64,000 nucleotides of DNA from NCBI GenBank assembly GCA_905194675.1, contig CAJJTG010000001.1, forward strand, positions 1 through 64,000. The letters are read 5' to 3'. The notes under the pieces are model-generated. The model saw only the letters and a program-made list of their open reading frames with translations, was not told where the DNA came from and made no database searches. A program made the translations under genes and the position numbers. Positions 43,349 to 51,135 of this stretch are shown here, piece by piece. Every line of letters starts with the position of its first letter. The stretch's first letter is position 1. Origin of the DNA: an uncultured Collinsella sp. GTDB lineage: Bacteria; Actinomycetota; Coriobacteriia; Coriobacteriales; Coriobacteriaceae.

Positions 43349-44746
43349 TTAGGCTCGCTCGATGAAGGCTTTGTAGCCGCGATAGGCCTCGTAGATATCG
43401 GCCTTGTTAGCGACCTCCCACAGGGCGTGCATGGACAGGACGGCAACGCCAGAGTCGATGACGTTCATGCCGTACTTAGCCATGATGTATGCGATGGTGC
43501 CGCCGCCGCCCGCGTTGACGCGACCGAGCTCGCAGGTTTGGAAGTCCACGCCGGCCTCGTCCATGATGTCGCGGATGAGGGCCACATACTCGGCGTCGGC
43601 GTCGTTAGAGCCGCCCTTGCCGCGGCTGCCCGTGTACTTGTTAAAGCACAGGCCGCGACCCATAAAGGCGGCGTTCTTGGTTTCGAACTTGCCGGCGTAG
43701 CCCGGGTCGAAGCCGGCGGACACGTCGGAGGAGAGCATGCGGCTGCGGGCGAGCGCGCGGCGCAGGGCCAGCGGGCTATCCTCGCCGGCGAGCGTCATGA
43801 TCTCGGCGACGGTGTTCTCGAAGAAGCGGCTCGTCATGCCGGTGGCACCTACGGAACCGATCTCCTCCTTGTCGACGATGAGTGTGATGCTCGTGCGCTC
43901 CACGTTGGCGACGTTGATCTGGGCGAGCATGGACGGATAGGCGCAGACACGGTCGTCGTGGCCATAGCCCAGAATCATGGAGCGGTCGAGGCCCATGTCA
44001 CGGGCGGGGCCGGCGGGCACGACCTCGATCTCGGCGGAGAGGAAGTCCTCCTCCTCGACGTCGTACTGCTCCTTGAGGATATCCAGGAACATCTGCTTGA
44101 CGGGCTCCTTGGGAGCGTCCTTGTCGTCCTCGTCAAACTTGACGGGGCGGCCGCCCACGATCACGTCGAGGATCTCGGCGTCGACGGCGTCCTTGGCGGG
44201 CTTGGCCATCTGCTCGCTCGAGAGGTGGATCAGCAGGTCGGAGATGGTAAAGACCGGGTCGTCGGCCTTGTCACCGATGTTGATGTCGACGGTGGTGCCG
44301 TCCTTTTTGCAGATGACGCCCACGAGTGCGAGCGGGGAAGCGACCCAGTGGTAGCTCTTGACGCCGCCATAGTAGTGCGTGTCGAGATAAGCCATGTCGC
44401 CGGCCTCGAAGACGGGGTTCTGCTTGAGGTCCAGGCGCGGCGAGTCCACGTGGGCGCCCAGGATGTTAAAGCCCTGCTCGAGCGGGGCGGTGCCCAGGTT
44501 GACGAGCATGAGGTCCTTGCCGTGGTTGACGGCGTACACCTTGTCGCCGGACTTGAGCGCGCGGCCCTCGGCGATCACGGTCTCCAGATTGACGTAGCCC
44601 GCCTCCTCGGCCATCTTGATACCGGCCTTGACGCACAGGCGCTCGGTCTTGTTCTCACTCAAAAACTGCTTATAGCCGCGGCAAAGCTCCTCGAGCTCCT
44701 CGATCTGCTGTGGCGTGTACTTTTTCCATGCGCTGGGACGCTCCAT
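43349..44746 (-). CDS. M18 family aminopeptidase
   Basis: 465 aa zinc aminopeptidase (aspartyl aminopeptidase family, ApeA/LAP4-like). Metal-site motifs: NILGAHVDSPRLD near residues 92-104, VDKEEIGSVGATG in the middle with the catalytic Glu, and SMHALWEV near the C-terminus with the last His. It removes N-terminal, often acidic, residues from peptides in the cytoplasm, as a large tetrahedral oligomer in known members. ATG 44746 follows AAAGGAG by 8 nt. The far longer open frame upstream has no SD and overlaps polA. Confidence 0.93.
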   Translation of the reverse strand: MERPSAWKKYTPQQIEELEELCRGYKQFLSENKTERLCVKAGIKMAEEAGYVNLETVIAEGRALKSGDKVYAVNHGKDLMLVNLGTAPLEQGFNILGAHVDSPRLDLKQNPVFEAGDMAYLDTHYYGGVKSYHWVASPLALVGVICKKDGTTVDINIGDKADDPVFTISDLLIHLSSEQMAKPAKDAVDAEILDVIVGGRPVKFDEDDKDAPKEPVKQMFLDILKEQYDVEEEDFLSAEIEVVPAGPARDMGLDRSMILGYGHDDRVCAYPSMLAQINVANVERTSITLIVDKEEIGSVGATGMTSRFFENTVAEIMTLAGEDSPLALRRALARSRMLSSDVSAGFDPGYAGKFETKNAAFMGRGLCFNKYTGSRGKGGSNDADAEYVALIRDIMDEAGVDFQTCELGRVNAGGGGTIAYIMAKYGMNVIDSGVAVLSMHALWEVANKADIYEAYRGYKAFIERA

Positions 44747-44912
44747 GACGCAGGCTCCTTTCGGATCGATCGTGCTGGTTGATGTACCGTGAGCCATCGT
44801 ATCACGCGCGGGCCCGCGGCGGCAGGGAAGCCTGATGTGCGGTGGCCGCGGGGCGGGGAGCGTGTAAACTGGTGTGAGCAAACCGTGCCCAGCCCAAAGC
44901 GAGGTATTCAAT

Positions 44913-47657
44913 ATGTCTGAAAAGCGCCGTACCTTTGCCGTCATCGACGGCAACTCGCTCATGCATCGCGCCTTCCACGCCGTGCCGCCGACCATGAACG
45001 CGCCGGACGGTCGCCCCACCAACGCGATCTTTGGTTTTCTGAACATGTTCCTCAAGATGATCGATGCCTTTAATCCCGACGGCGTTGTCGTGGCGTTTGA
45101 CAAGGGCAAGCCGCGCGTGCGTATGGAGATGCTGCCGCAGTACAAGGCGCAGCGCCCGCCCATGGACCCCGACCTGCACGCGCAGTTCCCCATGATCAAG
45201 GAGCTGCTCGCCGCGCTCAACGTGCCCATTTTGCAGTCCGAGGGCTGGGAAGGCGACGATATCCTGGGAACCATGGCACGCCTGGGCGAGGAGGCCGGCT
45301 GCGACATGCTGCTGGTGACCGGCGACCGCGACATGTATCAGCTCGTGACCGAGCACGTCAACGTGGTCTCGACTCGCAAGGGCCTGTCCGACGTGGCGAT
45401 CATGACGCCCGAGAGCGTGGACGACCTGTATCACGGCATCACGCCGGCGCTCGTGCCCGATTTTTACGGTCTGAAGGGCGATACGTCGGACAACATTCCC
45501 GGCGTACCGGGCATCGGCCCCAAAAAGGCGAGTGCGCTCATCGCGCAGTACGGCAGCCTTGACGAGGTCATCGCGCATGCTGACGAGGTCAAGGGCAAGA
45601 TGGGAGAAAACCTGCGCGCACACATCGACGACGCGCTGCTGAGCCGTAAGGTGGCGACCATCCGCACCGATGCGCCCGTTGAGCTCGATTTTGAGGCGAC
45701 GTCCTTCCCGGCGTTTTCCGCCGATGAGGTTTCCGCGGCGCTGGGCACGCTTGGTATCACCGCCATGCAGAACCGTTTCTTGGCGCTGATCGGCGGCGAG
45801 GGCGGGGCAGCTGCCAGCACGTTTGAGATTCCCGCCGTTTTGCGCGCAGCCGCCGGCGATGCTGGCGCGCTTGGTGCCGTTGCGGCTGAGGTCTCCCGCG
45901 TGATTGATGCCGGCGAGTGGGTCGCCGCCGTGGTGGACGATGACAAGGAAGAGGGCGCGCTCTTTGGGCTGACGCGCACGCTGTGGTTGGCGACGTCCAA
46001 GGGCCTGTTTGCGCTCGAGGAGGGCGACAGCGGTGCGGCGGCTGAGGTTGAGGGCTTCAACTTCGCCCACGGCGTGATTGCCGGCGTGCTCGCGCGTCTG
46101 TTTATGGAAGGCCGTGTGGCGAGCCCGGATATGAAGGCGCTTCTGCATGAGCTTTCGCCCATCGATTCTTCTGAGCTCGAGCTCATGGATCCGCTGGCAG
46201 TCGATTCCACGCGCATCTTCGATACCGTTGTTGCCGCCTACCTGTTGGATTCCGACCGCTCCGAGTTTGACGAGGTGTATCTGGCCGATACGTATCTGCA
46301 GATGGCGCTGCCTGCGGCGCGCGGCGCAGAGGGTGCTGGCGAGGACGCTCCTGCGCCCGCCGCTCGCACGGCGGCCTTGACGCTGGCGCTGGTTGCACCG
46401 CTGCGTGACCGCATGGCCCGCGAGAACGCCGCCAACGTGTTCGATGGGATCGAGATGCCGCTCGTGCCGGTGCTTGCCAAGATGGAGCGCGCGGGCATGC
46501 TCGTGGACCCCGACCGCCTGCACAGTCTGTCCGAGGGCCTGGCGACCCAGATTGCCGATGTCGAGCGCAGCATTCGCGACCTGGCCGGCGACGAGACCTT
46601 TAACATCGGCAGCCCCATGCAACTCTCGCACGTGCTGTTTGATGTTATGGGACTTCCGACCAAGGGCCTCAAAAAGACCAAGCGCGGCTACTATTCGACC
46701 AACGCCAAGGTGCTGAGCGACCTTGCCCGCGACCACGAGATCGTGCGCCTGATTTTGGACTGGCGTGAGAAGTCCAAGATTAAGTCGACCTATCTGGACA
46801 CGCTGGGCCCGCTGCGCCGTGGTGACGGGCGTGTGCACACCACGTACAACCAGACCATCACCGCGACGGGGCGTTTGTCTTCGAGCGACCCCAATCTGCA
46901 AAACATTCCGACGCGCTCGGAGCTGGGGCGTACCGTCAAGACGGCGTTCTCGGCGGGCGAGGGCAGCGTCTTTTTGGCGGTGGACTACTCGCAGATCGAG
47001 CTGCGCCTGCTCGCGCATCTTTCGGGTGACGAGCACCTGGTGCGCGCCTTCAACGAGGGCGAGGACTTCCATGCCGAGACGGCCGCGCGCGTATTTGGCG
47101 TGCCGGTGTCCGAGGTGACACCCGACCTGCGTAGCCGCGCCAAGGCCGTGAACTTTGGCATCGTGTACGGTCAGCAGGCCTATGGTCTGTCGCAGTCGCT
47201 GCACATCTCGATGGCCGAGGCGCGCGATATGATCGATCGCTACTACGAGGCCTACCCGGGTGTGCGCACGTTCCTCGACAATGTGGTGGCGCGAGCCAAG
47301 CAGACGGGCTATGCCGAGACCATGTATGGCCGCAGACGCCATATTCCCGAGCTCAAGGCCAAAAACCCGCAACTCCGCGGCTTTGGCGAGCGCACGGCCA
47401 TGAACCACCCCATGCAGGGCACCGCGGCCGACATCATCAAGATCGCCATGGCCCGCGTGAGCCGCCGCCTGGAAGAAGAGGGTTTTGCCGCCCACATGAT
47501 CTTGCAGGTACACGACGAACTGGACTTTGAGTGCCCCGTCAACGAAGTCGAGCGCCTAACCACCATGGTCCGCGACGTCATGGAACACGTAGTAGACCTC
47601 CGCGTACCGTTGATCGCCGAAGCCAGCACCGGCATAACCTGGGCCGACGCGAAATAG
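44913..47657 (+). CDS. polA: DNA polymerase I
   Basis: 914 aa. The N-terminal 5'-3' exonuclease (FLAP) domain (about 1-290) contains AVIDGNSLMHRAF, GWEGDDILGTMAR, VTGDRDMYQLV and LKGDTSDNIPGVPGIGPKKA. The middle domain (about 310-510) lacks the D-x-E and other acidic residues of proofreading exonuclease, so that activity is probably lost. The polymerase domain has motif A VDYSQIELRLLAHLSGD, motif B RAKAVNFGIVYGQQAYGLS and motif C VHDELDFE. ATG 44913 has GAGGT upstream at 7-8 nt. Used in Okazaki fragment maturation and repair. Confidence 0.96.
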   Translation: MSEKRRTFAVIDGNSLMHRAFHAVPPTMNAPDGRPTNAIFGFLNMFLKMIDAFNPDGVVVAFDKGKPRVRMEMLPQYKAQRPPMDPDLHAQFPMIKELLAALNVPILQSEGWEGDDILGTMARLGEEAGCDMLLVTGDRDMYQLVTEHVNVVSTRKGLSDVAIMTPESVDDLYHGITPALVPDFYGLKGDTSDNIPGVPGIGPKKASALIAQYGSLDEVIAHADEVKGKMGENLRAHIDDALLSRKVATIRTDAPVELDFEATSFPAFSADEVSAALGTLGITAMQNRFLALIGGEGGAAASTFEIPAVLRAAAGDAGALGAVAAEVSRVIDAGEWVAAVVDDDKEEGALFGLTRTLWLATSKGLFALEEGDSGAAAEVEGFNFAHGVIAGVLARLFMEGRVASPDMKALLHELSPIDSSELELMDPLAVDSTRIFDTVVAAYLLDSDRSEFDEVYLADTYLQMALPAARGAEGAGEDAPAPAARTAALTLALVAPLRDRMARENAANVFDGIEMPLVPVLAKMERAGMLVDPDRLHSLSEGLATQIADVERSIRDLAGDETFNIGSPMQLSHVLFDVMGLPTKGLKKTKRGYYSTNAKVLSDLARDHEIVRLILDWREKSKIKSTYLDTLGPLRRGDGRVHTTYNQTITATGRLSSSDPNLQNIPTRSELGRTVKTAFSAGEGSVFLAVDYSQIELRLLAHLSGDEHLVRAFNEGEDFHAETAARVFGVPVSEVTPDLRSRAKAVNFGIVYGQQAYGLSQSLHISMAEARDMIDRYYEAYPGVRTFLDNVVARAKQTGYAETMYGRRRHIPELKAKNPQLRGFGERTAMNHPMQGTAADIIKIAMARVSRRLEEEGFAAHMILQVHDELDFECPVNEVERLTTMVRDVMEHVVDLRVPLIAEASTGITWADAK

Positions 47658-47705
47658 GGAAGCACTCCGTAAGGCAAGCTCGCCCAAGACGCAAGCCCCC
47701 ACATA

Positions 47706-47745
47706 CTTAAGATTTGGGACAAACACTACTGATTAATTTGTCCCA
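47706..47745. repeat. 40-nt repeat with TTTGGGACAAA arms, copy 1
   Basis: TGGGACAAA 47715-47723 pairs with TTTGTCCCA 47737-47745, 13-nt loop. 36 of 40 positions equal copy 2 at 60010-60049; differences are confined to the loop. Confidence 0.75.
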
Positions 47746-47757
47746 CAGTAACCAAAA

Positions 47758-47794
47758 CAGAGGGGAGCCCCTTCCAACAAGGGGCTCCCCTCTG
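47758..47794 (+). terminator. 16-bp palindrome after polA, possible terminator
   Basis: CAGAGGGGAGCCCCTT, CCAAC, then the exact complement. No T-run directly after (CTCAAATCATTT), so termination is uncertain. Confidence 0.5.
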
Positions 47795-47828
47795 CTCAAA
47801 TCATTTCAGCTAAGTATCTAGACACTCA

Positions 47829-48026
47829 AGACGCCATCTTGGCGGCAGGAAAGTAAACCTAGGACCTGGCCGGGCGGCGCGGATTAGTTTTTCGTAGATT
47901 CCGCACGAGCCGGAAAGCACTTAATGTGCTTTCCGAGCGAGCCCAGGACCTGACCGAACGAAAAACTAATCCGCGCCGCCCGGCCAGGTCCGACGTGCCA
48001 CGTTACCGAGCCGCCAAGATAGCGTC
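47829..48026. repeat. Nested inverted repeat, 34-bp perfect inner arms
   Basis: 47862-47895 is exactly complementary to 47958-47991 (34 bp, beginning GGACCTGGCCGGGCGGCGCG). Inside the 62-nt loop GGAAAGCAC-TTAAT-GTGCTTTCC forms another hairpin. Outside, GACGCCATCTTGGCGGC 47829-47845 mirrors GCCGCCAAGATAGCGTC 48010-48026 with one mismatch. The latter lies in the last codons of the HAD gene. The gene-free stretch 47658-48002 holds little else. Confidence 0.85.
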
Positions 48027-48830
48027 GATGAGCGTCAGTACGCCCCCGTCGTTGTTGCTCGGAATACGCCACTTGGCATGCGCGTTCATATGCTCCTCGG
48101 CATTGTCCACGATAAAGCTGTGACCGACGCGCTCAAGCATGGGGATGTCGTTGTACGTATCGCCCACGGCAGCGGCGTCGGCGATATCGATGCCCAGGCG
48201 CTCGCAGAGATGTGCTACGCCCGACCCCTTGTCGACGCCCAGATTCATAAAGTCGATCCACTCGCGGCCCGCATTGGTGACGTAGAGTTTGTCCGAGAAC
48301 TCGGGGCTGTAGTCCTCGCGAAACGCTGGCTCGGCATCGTAGGCGGGGAAGAAGATCGAAATCTTGTTAGACTCGATGTCAATGCCCTCAAAGCTATCGA
48401 CGTAGTTGATCGTGTTGTAGTAGACGCTGATCTCGTCGTGGTATTGATGATCGCGGGCAAGTACATAGAACTCGTCGAAGCAGCACAGGACGGGGACAGC
48501 GCGCGAATCCTCCGAGGCGCGGCTCAAGACCTGCTGATACAGCGCCACGTCGATAGTGCTCTTATAGATATAGTTGCCGCGGTAGATAACGCACGCGCCG
48601 TTATCGGGGCAAAAAGCGATGCGGCTCTTGATGTCCTCAAACATCTCCTCGAGTTTGGGGGCGGGGCGTCCGCTGGCGGGGCAGAACACGATGCCAGCCT
48701 CGGCGAGCTTGTCCAGGCGCTCGTCGAGGCCCTGAGGCAGCACGCGCTCGTCGGTCAGTAACGTCTTGTCCATATCGACAGCGAGAATCTTAATGTTGCC
48801 GATGTTGGCGTCTGATTCGTAAGTCTGCAT
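48003..48830 (-). CDS. Cof-type HAD phosphatase
   Basis: 275 aa. Motif I ILAVDMDKTLL near residues 16-26 holds the nucleophile Asp, CPASGRPAPKLEEM is motif II, and DKGSGVAHLCERLGI followed by AAVGDTYNDIPMLERVG are motifs III and IV. The large C2-type cap places it with Cof/YbiV sugar-phosphate phosphatases; the substrate is unknown. SD GAAAGG. The 3' end takes part in the inverted repeat described at 47829-48026. Confidence 0.88.
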   Translation of the reverse strand: MQTYESDANIGNIKILAVDMDKTLLTDERVLPQGLDERLDKLAEAGIVFCPASGRPAPKLEEMFEDIKSRIAFCPDNGACVIYRGNYIYKSTIDVALYQQVLSRASEDSRAVPVLCCFDEFYVLARDHQYHDEISVYYNTINYVDSFEGIDIESNKISIFFPAYDAEPAFREDYSPEFSDKLYVTNAGREWIDFMNLGVDKGSGVAHLCERLGIDIADAAAVGDTYNDIPMLERVGHSFIVDNAEEHMNAHAKWRIPSNNDGGVLTLIDAILAAR

Positions 48831-48916
48831 AAAACGCGCCTTTCGGTTTCCAGAATGTTTCGGGTGATTGACCCTCTACTTGATAGTCGGGCGTATTTTC
48901 GCAGGATTGGCGCATA

Positions 48917-48957
48917 TTTGCATCATCATTCACAAAGTAATGAAAAAACTTTTCAGA
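48917..48957 (+). promoter_or_regulatory. Candidate paired ArgR boxes upstream of argG
   Basis: TTTGCATCATCATTCACA at 48917-48934 matches 15 of 18 positions of the ARG-box palindrome WNTGAATWWWWATTCANW. A second, weaker dyad TGAAAAAACTTTTCA lies at 48941-48955, centres about 22 bp apart, close to the spacing of known double boxes. They precede the candidate promoter at 48974. Confidence 0.5.
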
Positions 48958-48973
48958 AATTTGAATTTGTCGC

Positions 48974-49001
48974 TTGTACAGCAGGCACTTTAGCGTAATA
49001 T
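48974..49001 (+). promoter_or_regulatory. Candidate argG leader promoter
   Basis: TTGTAC, 16-nt spacer, TAATAT. The -35 is weak, the -10 good. Transcription from about 49008 would include the leader ORF and all hairpins before argG. Confidence 0.45.
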
Positions 49002-49104
49002 AGCGACCATCGAAAACGGAGACGGAAAAACAACCGCTTACCGAGGAAAAGGTACCGTTTACGATATTAGAATTGCGCCCGGCGATAGGTGAAAGGAGAG
49101 GCAG

Positions 49105-49179
49105 ATGCAGTTCGTAAAGATTATCACTACTGCAGACAATGCCATCCGACGCCAGCGCGCAATTTCCCGACGACGATAA
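49105..49179 (+). CDS. Arginine-rich leader peptide of argG
   Basis: 24 codons, MQFVKIITTADN followed by AIRRQRAISRRR. AAAGGAGAGG lies 5-6 nt before the ATG, the best SD of this region. Six of the last ten codons are Arg, and four of the six are CGA, a codon used little in neighbouring genes. The stop is followed after 7 nt by a terminator-like hairpin. These are the marks of a leader peptide that senses charged arginine tRNA through ribosome stalling. It precedes argG by 205 nt. Too short for any independent function to be argued. Confidence 0.7.
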   Translation: MQFVKIITTADNAIRRQRAISRRR

Positions 49180-49186
49180 CAATCGT

Positions 49187-49227
49187 CTCTGTCCGCATGG
49201 GGCTAAATGCCCCAACAGAGTCATTTT
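49187..49227 (+). terminator. Attenuator-like hairpin after the leader peptide
   Basis: CTCTGT 49187-49192 pairs with ACAGAG 49215-49220; GGGGC 49199-49203 pairs with GCCCC 49209-49213; then TCATTTT. The T-tail is imperfect. A ribosome stalled on the Arg codons would cover the 5' arm. Confidence 0.55.
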
Positions 49228-49333
49228 GAGGTCGTTGGGTTTTAGCACGACATTGCTGCATGTTTCTAGGGCATGTATGTGCTGATTTTTGCTATTTAAC
49301 CTGATATTGCACGGTTTTTGACCTCGAAATGAC
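49220..49333 (+). promoter_or_regulatory. Long-range pairing in the argG leader
   Basis: GTCATTTTGAGGTC 49220-49233 pairs with GACCTCGAAATGAC 49320-49333 (one wobble). GTCGT / ACGAC forms a small hairpin inside. The 5' arm begins at the last base of the attenuator-like hairpin and includes its T-tail, so the structures may compete. Confidence 0.5.
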
Positions 49334-49384
49334 TTGCAACTGACCGATGTTCTAACTAGCTACCAAGGGCGAAAGGAAACAGCC

Positions 49385-50611
49385 ATGAGCAAGGAAAAAG
49401 TCGTTCTCGCATATTCCGGTGGTCTTGATACATCCGTATGTGTCAAGTGGCTTCAGGACGAGAAGAATCTTGATGTCGTTTGCGTCTGCGGTAACGTGGG
49501 CCAGGAGGAGACCGGCCTGGATGCCAAGAAGCAGAAGGCGCTCGACCTGGGCGTTCTGGATTGTCAGGTGCTCGACTTGCGCGACGAGTTCTCCGATGAG
49601 TTCCTGACCAAGGCCATCGCGGCCAACTCCATGTACGAGAACAAGTACCCGCTGCTCTCCGCCCTGTCCCGCCCGCTGCTCGCCAAGAAGCTCGTCGAGG
49701 TTGCTCACGAGTTTGGCGCGACCTACGTCGCCCACGGCTGCACCGGCAAAGGTAACGACCAGGTCCGTTTTGAGGCTGCCGTCAAGGCGCTCGACCCCGA
49801 GCTCAAGGTTATCGCCCCGGTTCGCGAGTGGGATCTGAAGTGCCGTCCGGACGAGGTCGCCTACGCCCACGCCCACAACGTGCCGGTTCCCGAGGGTACC
49901 AACGACAACCCCTATTCCATCGACGACAACCTGTGGGGTCGCGCCATTGAGTGCGGCCACCTGGAGGATCCCTGGAACGAGCCGCTCGACGACGCCTGGG
50001 TTATGACCAAGAACCCCGAGGATACGCCCGACGCCCCGACCTACACCGAGATTGAGTTTGAGGCGGGCAAGCCCGTCGCCGTCGACGGCAAGAAGATGAA
50101 GCTCTCCGAGATCGTCATCGTCCTTAACAAGATTTCCGGCGACAATGGCTTTGGTCGCCTGGACCTGGTCGAGGATCGTCTGGTGGGCCTCAAGAGCCGC
50201 GAGTGCTATGAGGTCCCCGGCGCCCTGACGCTTATCACCGCCCACAAGGCGCTCGAGGACATTTGCGTTGAGGGCGACCTGCTCAAGGAGAAGATTAAGC
50301 TTGAGCAGGATTGGGCCACCGCCGTGTATAACGGCCAGTGGTACAGCCCGCTCAAAAACGCGCTCGATGCCTTTATGGCCGACACCCAGAAGTTCGTGAC
50401 CGGCACCGTCCGTCTGAAGTTCTTTAAGGGCAACTGCCATGTCGTCGGCCGCAAGAGCCCCTTCAGCCTCTACGATTACGGCCTGGCCACCTACGACCGC
50501 GACACCACGTTTGATGAGAAGGCCAGCGCCGGCTTTATCGAGATCGATACGCTGTCGCTCAAGACGTGGGCTAAGGTCCAGGGTCCCAGCTCCGCTGCAG
50601 CCCAGGCCTAA
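49385..50611 (+). CDS. argG: Argininosuccinate synthase
   Basis: 408 aa. It joins citrulline and aspartate with ATP in arginine biosynthesis. The ATP-pyrophosphatase loop AYSGGLDTS is at residues 9-17, AHGCTGKGNDQVRFE near 113-127 and NPYSIDDNLWGRAIECGHL in the middle. SD GAAAGGA before ATG 49385. It follows an unusual leader of more than 350 nt with ArgR-like boxes, a leader peptide and hairpins. argH lies 525 nt downstream with a terminator and a small ORF between. Confidence 0.97.
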   Translation: MSKEKVVLAYSGGLDTSVCVKWLQDEKNLDVVCVCGNVGQEETGLDAKKQKALDLGVLDCQVLDLRDEFSDEFLTKAIAANSMYENKYPLLSALSRPLLAKKLVEVAHEFGATYVAHGCTGKGNDQVRFEAAVKALDPELKVIAPVREWDLKCRPDEVAYAHAHNVPVPEGTNDNPYSIDDNLWGRAIECGHLEDPWNEPLDDAWVMTKNPEDTPDAPTYTEIEFEAGKPVAVDGKKMKLSEIVIVLNKISGDNGFGRLDLVEDRLVGLKSRECYEVPGALTLITAHKALEDICVEGDLLKEKIKLEQDWATAVYNGQWYSPLKNALDAFMADTQKFVTGTVRLKFFKGNCHVVGRKSPFSLYDYGLATYDRDTTFDEKASAGFIEIDTLSLKTWAKVQGPSSAAAQA

Positions 50612-50764
50612 GGCTTCTCTTCCTTGGTATCCGCGCGGCCCATCCGCGTGATACATAACGGGCGCACGGGGTCCCTACCTTTCGTTATGCTTGCTGACAC
50701 TTCTTAACATCGGTGGCCCCTACGTTCCGCCCGCATATATGATGCCGCATCTGCGGCTGAGTCC

Positions 50765-50802
50765 GAGCCCCGCCGGGGTTGTCCGGCGGGGCTCTTTCTA
50801 TC
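50765..50802 (+). terminator. Terminator between argG and the small ORF
   Basis: GAGCCCCGCCGG pairs with CCGGCGGGGCTC around GGTTGT, followed by TTTCT. It lies 150 nt past argG; the region before it also holds GCCGCATCTGCGGC. Confidence 0.8.
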
Positions 50803-50846
50803 AATTTGGCGGCTCTGCGCCTATATATATCTGAGGAGTACCTACT

Positions 50847-51017
50847 ATGTTTGACGCTATTGCACACTCTTTGCTTTCTCTTGCCCCCGAGCTCGATACC
50901 GCCAAGGTGGAGGAGGTCCCCATGAGCCTGAAGGCCTGGATTGACGCCTCGCAGGGTAACCTCAGGAGGGAATCCATGGGCGCCAAGTGCATGGTGCGTC
51001 ACTTCTTCGCTATTTAG
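50847..51017 (+). CDS. Small ORF, 56 aa, between argG and argH
   Basis: Starts MFDAIAHSLLSLAPELDTAK and ends CMVRHFFAI. TGAGGAG lies 8 nt before the ATG, a good ribosome site, and the DNA before it (CTATATATAT) is AT-rich right after the terminator at 50765-50802, so it may have its own promoter. No family recognised, no membrane segment; the C-terminal third is basic. It ends 118 nt before argH. It may be a real small protein or a translated leader of argH, though it holds only three Arg. Confidence 0.5.
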   Translation: MFDAIAHSLLSLAPELDTAKVEEVPMSLKAWIDASQGNLRRESMGAKCMVRHFFAI

Positions 51018-51135
51018 CTTGTCAGCCTCGCGCACGGTGGGGAATGTGTAAAACTAGCGGTTGATAAATCGCTTTAGCGATATGGCGCATTGCTTTGGGC
51101 GCTTGTTTTGGTATTTGGAGAAAGGGGACGGTTCC

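Noticed and set aside
44802..47513. 903-codon minus-strand ORF opposite polA
   Set aside because: Long because of codon bias in polA; composition (His, Arg, Gln rich) is not protein-like and polA is certain.
49041..49070. GGTACCG in the argG leader as a T-box
   Set aside because: Only the short match; no stem I specifier loop or antiterminator bulge.
48790..49248. 152-codon minus-strand ORF over the argG leader
   Set aside because: Opposite strand to the leader peptide, no SD, overlaps the HAD start.
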